The notes under the pieces were generated by a model. The model was given only the letters and a program-made list of their open reading frames with translations. It searched no databases and was not told the origin of the DNA. From SAR202 cluster bacterium (GTDB taxonomy: Bacteria > Chloroflexota > Dehalococcoidia > Lucifugimonadales > UBA2962): DNA of 64,000 nucleotides. Position numbers and translations under genes: made by a program. Shown piece after piece: positions 61,832 to 64,000 of this stretch. The stretch spans positions 1-64,000 of the forward strand of contig JAKUTS010000004.1 in the NCBI GenBank assembly GCA_022447925.1, given 5' to 3'. Position 1 is the stretch's first letter. Each line of letters begins with the position of its first letter.

Positions 61832-61918
61832 ATGAATATAGGGCCACGACAAATACTTTGGTTAATAACTGTACCAATTGTAATAGCCATACTGTTTCTG
61901 TCTATACGTGGAGTTTAA
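61832..61918 (+). CDS. Candidate 28-residue single-helix membrane protein
   Basis: The ATG at 61832 opens 28 codons with a polar start (MNIGPRQILW) and one hydrophobic helix (LITVPIVIAILFLSI) followed by RGV, a sensible small-membrane-protein layout. It ends 22 bases before the dehydrogenase ATG on the same strand. There is no Shine-Dalgarno, so evidence is weak. Confidence 0.35.
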   Translation: MNIGPRQILWLITVPIVIAILFLSIRGV

Positions 61919-61940
61919 TTAAGAAATTAAATTGATACAC

Positions 61941-64000
61941 ATGAAAAACAACTCAGGTTTCAAATATGTCGGTAAGCGACCTCTTAGACCAGACGGTGTT
62001 GAAAAAGTCACTGGTAAGGCTCTCTATGGAGCTGATGTAAATCTCCCGAGTACTATTTATGGAAAAATATTGCGAAGCCCTCATGCTCATGCCAGGATTT
62101 TATCAATCGACACTGATAAAGCTATAAAACTACCAGGTGTCCATGCGATAGTCACTTCAAATGATTTAGCGAAAAAGACTGATCAAATATACAAGGATCT
62201 AGAAGGCACTCTATCGAGCTTACGATATCTAAGCAATAATGTGCTGGCTGAAGACAAAGTTCTATACGCCGGCCATGCTGTTGCAGCTGTGGCAGCTAAC
62301 AGTCCTTATGTCGCTTTGGAAGCATTATCACTGATAACAGTCGAATATGAGGTTCTAACTGCGGTAACAGATGTTCAATCCTCTATGAGTCATGATGCGC
62401 CGCTTTTACATGATAATCCAACTACTGGATCTCCAAGACATAAAAAGTTTGAAAATACTAACGTAGTCGGGCACTGTGAGTTTTCAAGAGGTGACGTGGA
62501 AATCGGTTTGAGTAAAGCTGAAGTAGTTGTAGAAACTGAGTACAAAACTAACACCGTACATCAAGGATATATAGAGCCTCAATCAGCGACAGCTTTATGG
62601 TCAAGAGATGACCGCCAATTAAAAATTTGGTGCAGCAATCAAGGCCATTTCAGCGTAAGACATGAAGTGTCTGCAATATTAGATATTCCAGTATCTCAAA
62701 TTAAAGTTATTCCTATGGAAATCGGCGGAGGGTTCGGTGGGAAGATCACTGCTCATATAGAACCGATAGCAGCATTACTTTCAAGAAAAACTGGAAGGCC
62801 AGTTAAAATCTCTCTAGATAGATCTGAAGTGCTCCAATGTACCGGTCCTACTTCAGGAGGTCTTGTTAAAGCAAAAATAGGAGCTAGCAAAGACGGCAAG
62901 ATAACCGCTGCTACCTGTGATATCTACCTTGAAGCCGGTGCATATCCTGGTTCATTTATTGAAAATGGCTGTAATACTGCATTTGCACCCTATGATATTT
63001 CCAACTTTAATATAAGTGGCTACGACATAGTTACTAATAAACCAAAAACTGGAGCTTATCGTGCCCCAGGGACACCTAACTCTGCTCTTGCTGTTGAGAC
63101 GGCCATAGACGAAATCTCAAGAAAGTTGAATATTGACCCAGTAGATCTGAGATTAAAAAATGCTGCCCAAAAAGGTACTAGAAAAGCTGATGGAACTATT
63201 TATCCTGACATCGGCATGGTACAAACAGCACAATCGGTACTTGATCATCCACACTATTTGCAGCCTAAACCCAAGCCATCAAACAAATCCATGAAAGTTG
63301 GTAGAGGAATAGCTTTTGGATACAGTGGAAACATTAATGGAGCATCAACAGTAATAGCAAACGTTGTGCCAGATGGAACAATTAGTTTAATAATCGGTTC
63401 AGTGGATATAGGAGGAACGAGGATATCTATAGCTCAACAATTCGCTGAGGTTTTGGGGATCAACCCAGAAATAGTACATGTAACAGTCGCTGATACTGAC
63501 TCTATCGGATACACGTCTGCCAGCGTAGGCAGCAGCGCATCTCATAAAAGTGGATGGGCCGCTTACCTATGTGCATTAGATATAAAAAATCAACTAGAAA
63601 CACGAATATCAACTATTTGGGATGTGTCTAAAGCAACAGTGGTCTTTGAAAATGGTAATGCGACATCCACTAGTGGACCGGAACAGGATATTTCATTTAA
63701 AGAATTATCATCAATGCTGGAAGATACTGGTGGACCCATAACAGGTAGGGGCAATGTGACTGCTGCTGGGTCAGCAGGTTCATTCAGTGCAAATATAGTG
63801 GATTTGGAAGTCGATATAGAAACAGGCAAAGTTAATGTAATAAAATATACAGCGTTCCAAGATGCCGGTAAAGCTATTCACCCTAGCTATGTTGAAGGAC
63901 AAATACAAGGAGGAACGGTGCAAGGAATCGGCTGGGCACTACATGAAGAATACGTATTCGATAATCAAGGTAAAATGACTAATGCTTCCCTGTTAGACTA
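61941..64000 (+). CDS. Xanthine dehydrogenase-family molybdopterin-binding subunit, 3' partial
   Basis: This is the large subunit of a xanthine/CO/aldehyde dehydrogenase-type enzyme, cut by the window end after 686 codons with no internal stop seen. The N-terminal domain (KRPLRPDGVEKVTGKALYGADV) leads to the molybdopterin region with EIGGGFGGKI near residue 266 and GAYRAPGTPNS near residue 373, plus GSVDIGGTRISIAQQFAEV. It hydroxylates purines, aldehydes or N-heterocycles with molybdenum cofactor, FeS and FAD partners that would lie beyond the window. mogA at 5565 may serve it. Confidence 0.92.
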   Translation, partial: MKNNSGFKYVGKRPLRPDGVEKVTGKALYGADVNLPSTIYGKILRSPHAHARILSIDTDKAIKLPGVHAIVTSNDLAKKTDQIYKDLEGTLSSLRYLSNNVLAEDKVLYAGHAVAAVAANSPYVALEALSLITVEYEVLTAVTDVQSSMSHDAPLLHDNPTTGSPRHKKFENTNVVGHCEFSRGDVEIGLSKAEVVVETEYKTNTVHQGYIEPQSATALWSRDDRQLKIWCSNQGHFSVRHEVSAILDIPVSQIKVIPMEIGGGFGGKITAHIEPIAALLSRKTGRPVKISLDRSEVLQCTGPTSGGLVKAKIGASKDGKITAATCDIYLEAGAYPGSFIENGCNTAFAPYDISNFNISGYDIVTNKPKTGAYRAPGTPNSALAVETAIDEISRKLNIDPVDLRLKNAAQKGTRKADGTIYPDIGMVQTAQSVLDHPHYLQPKPKPSNKSMKVGRGIAFGYSGNINGASTVIANVVPDGTISLIIGSVDIGGTRISIAQQFAEVLGINPEIVHVTVADTDSIGYTSASVGSSASHKSGWAAYLCALDIKNQLETRISTIWDVSKATVVFENGNATSTSGPEQDISFKELSSMLEDTGGPITGRGNVTAAGSAGSFSANIVDLEVDIETGKVNVIKYTAFQDAGKAIHPSYVEGQIQGGTVQGIGWALHEEYVFDNQGKMTNASLLD

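Overview
The window looks like a chromosomal segment from an AT-rich member of the Chloroflexota, most likely a marine or aquatic Dehalococcoidia (SAR202-like). This rests on gene content and on the look of the 16S rRNA gene; I could not run a phylogeny. Supporting signs are a 16S gene with no 23S/5S behind it (as in Dehalococcoides), a division cluster reduced to rsmH-ftsA-ftsZ, a class II (B12-dependent) ribonucleotide reductase, several luciferase-like flavin oxidoreductases, a xanthine-dehydrogenase-type molybdoenzyme and catabolic oxidoreductases. There is no phage, transposon or CRISPR array. The first ~56 bases are poly-G, probably an assembly-edge artefact.

Layout. 1-6.1 kb: partial HAD hydrolase and a TauE/SafE exporter (+), then a minus-strand run mogA-trmD-rplS-priA-msrB. 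6.2-15.4 kb (+): rsmH, ftsA, ftsZ, a strong terminator, nrdR with a promoter and two NrdR boxes, nrdJ, pdxA, proC, yggT. 15.6-17.4 kb (-): birA and a 2-hydroxyacid dehydrogenase. 17.4-19.7 kb (+): a complete 16S transcription unit with promoter, boxA-like leader, 22-bp processing stem, three GNRA-capped hairpins and tRNA-Ala. 20-29.6 kb: typA, an FMN alpha-hydroxyacid oxidase, small zinc-ribbon-type proteins, an SDR, rpsN, tatA, a DadA-like oxidase, a large kelch lipoprotein and a GYD protein. 29.7-41.1 kb: two MFS transporters around tRNA-Ser, a YhfX-like PLP enzyme, a SnoaL protein, a phosphoglucose isomerase of the TAL-PGI type, a CocE/NonD hydrolase, a tandem pair of near-identical kelch proteins and a GNAT. 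41.1-45.8 kb (+): epimerase, LLM oxidoreductase, aldo/keto reductase and D-aminoacylase, probably a catabolic operon. 45.8-53.7 kb (-): def-cca-secD-secF-nfo-VIT transporter-zinc ribbon-LLM in one direction. 54-64 kb: anion permease, mutL, threonine dehydratase, pyrD, a hypothetical protein, HAD plus ribokinase, and a molybdopterin-binding dehydrogenase cut by the window end.

Most notable points: (1) three genes whose best start is non-canonical (AUU at 31244, AUU at 41162, CUG at 46829), each behind a well-spaced Shine-Dalgarno; in two of them the nearest ordinary start would remove essential N-terminal sequence. (2) A textbook pair of NrdR boxes 31 bp apart, with an AT-hook-like tail on NrdR. 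(3) An unlinked 16S unit that keeps a spacer-type tRNA-Ala and carries a row of GNRA-tetraloop hairpins inside its processing stem. (4) A small DUF5679-like protein without the zinc-binding cysteines, followed by two structured intergenic elements. (5) A recent tandem duplication of a secreted kelch propeller.
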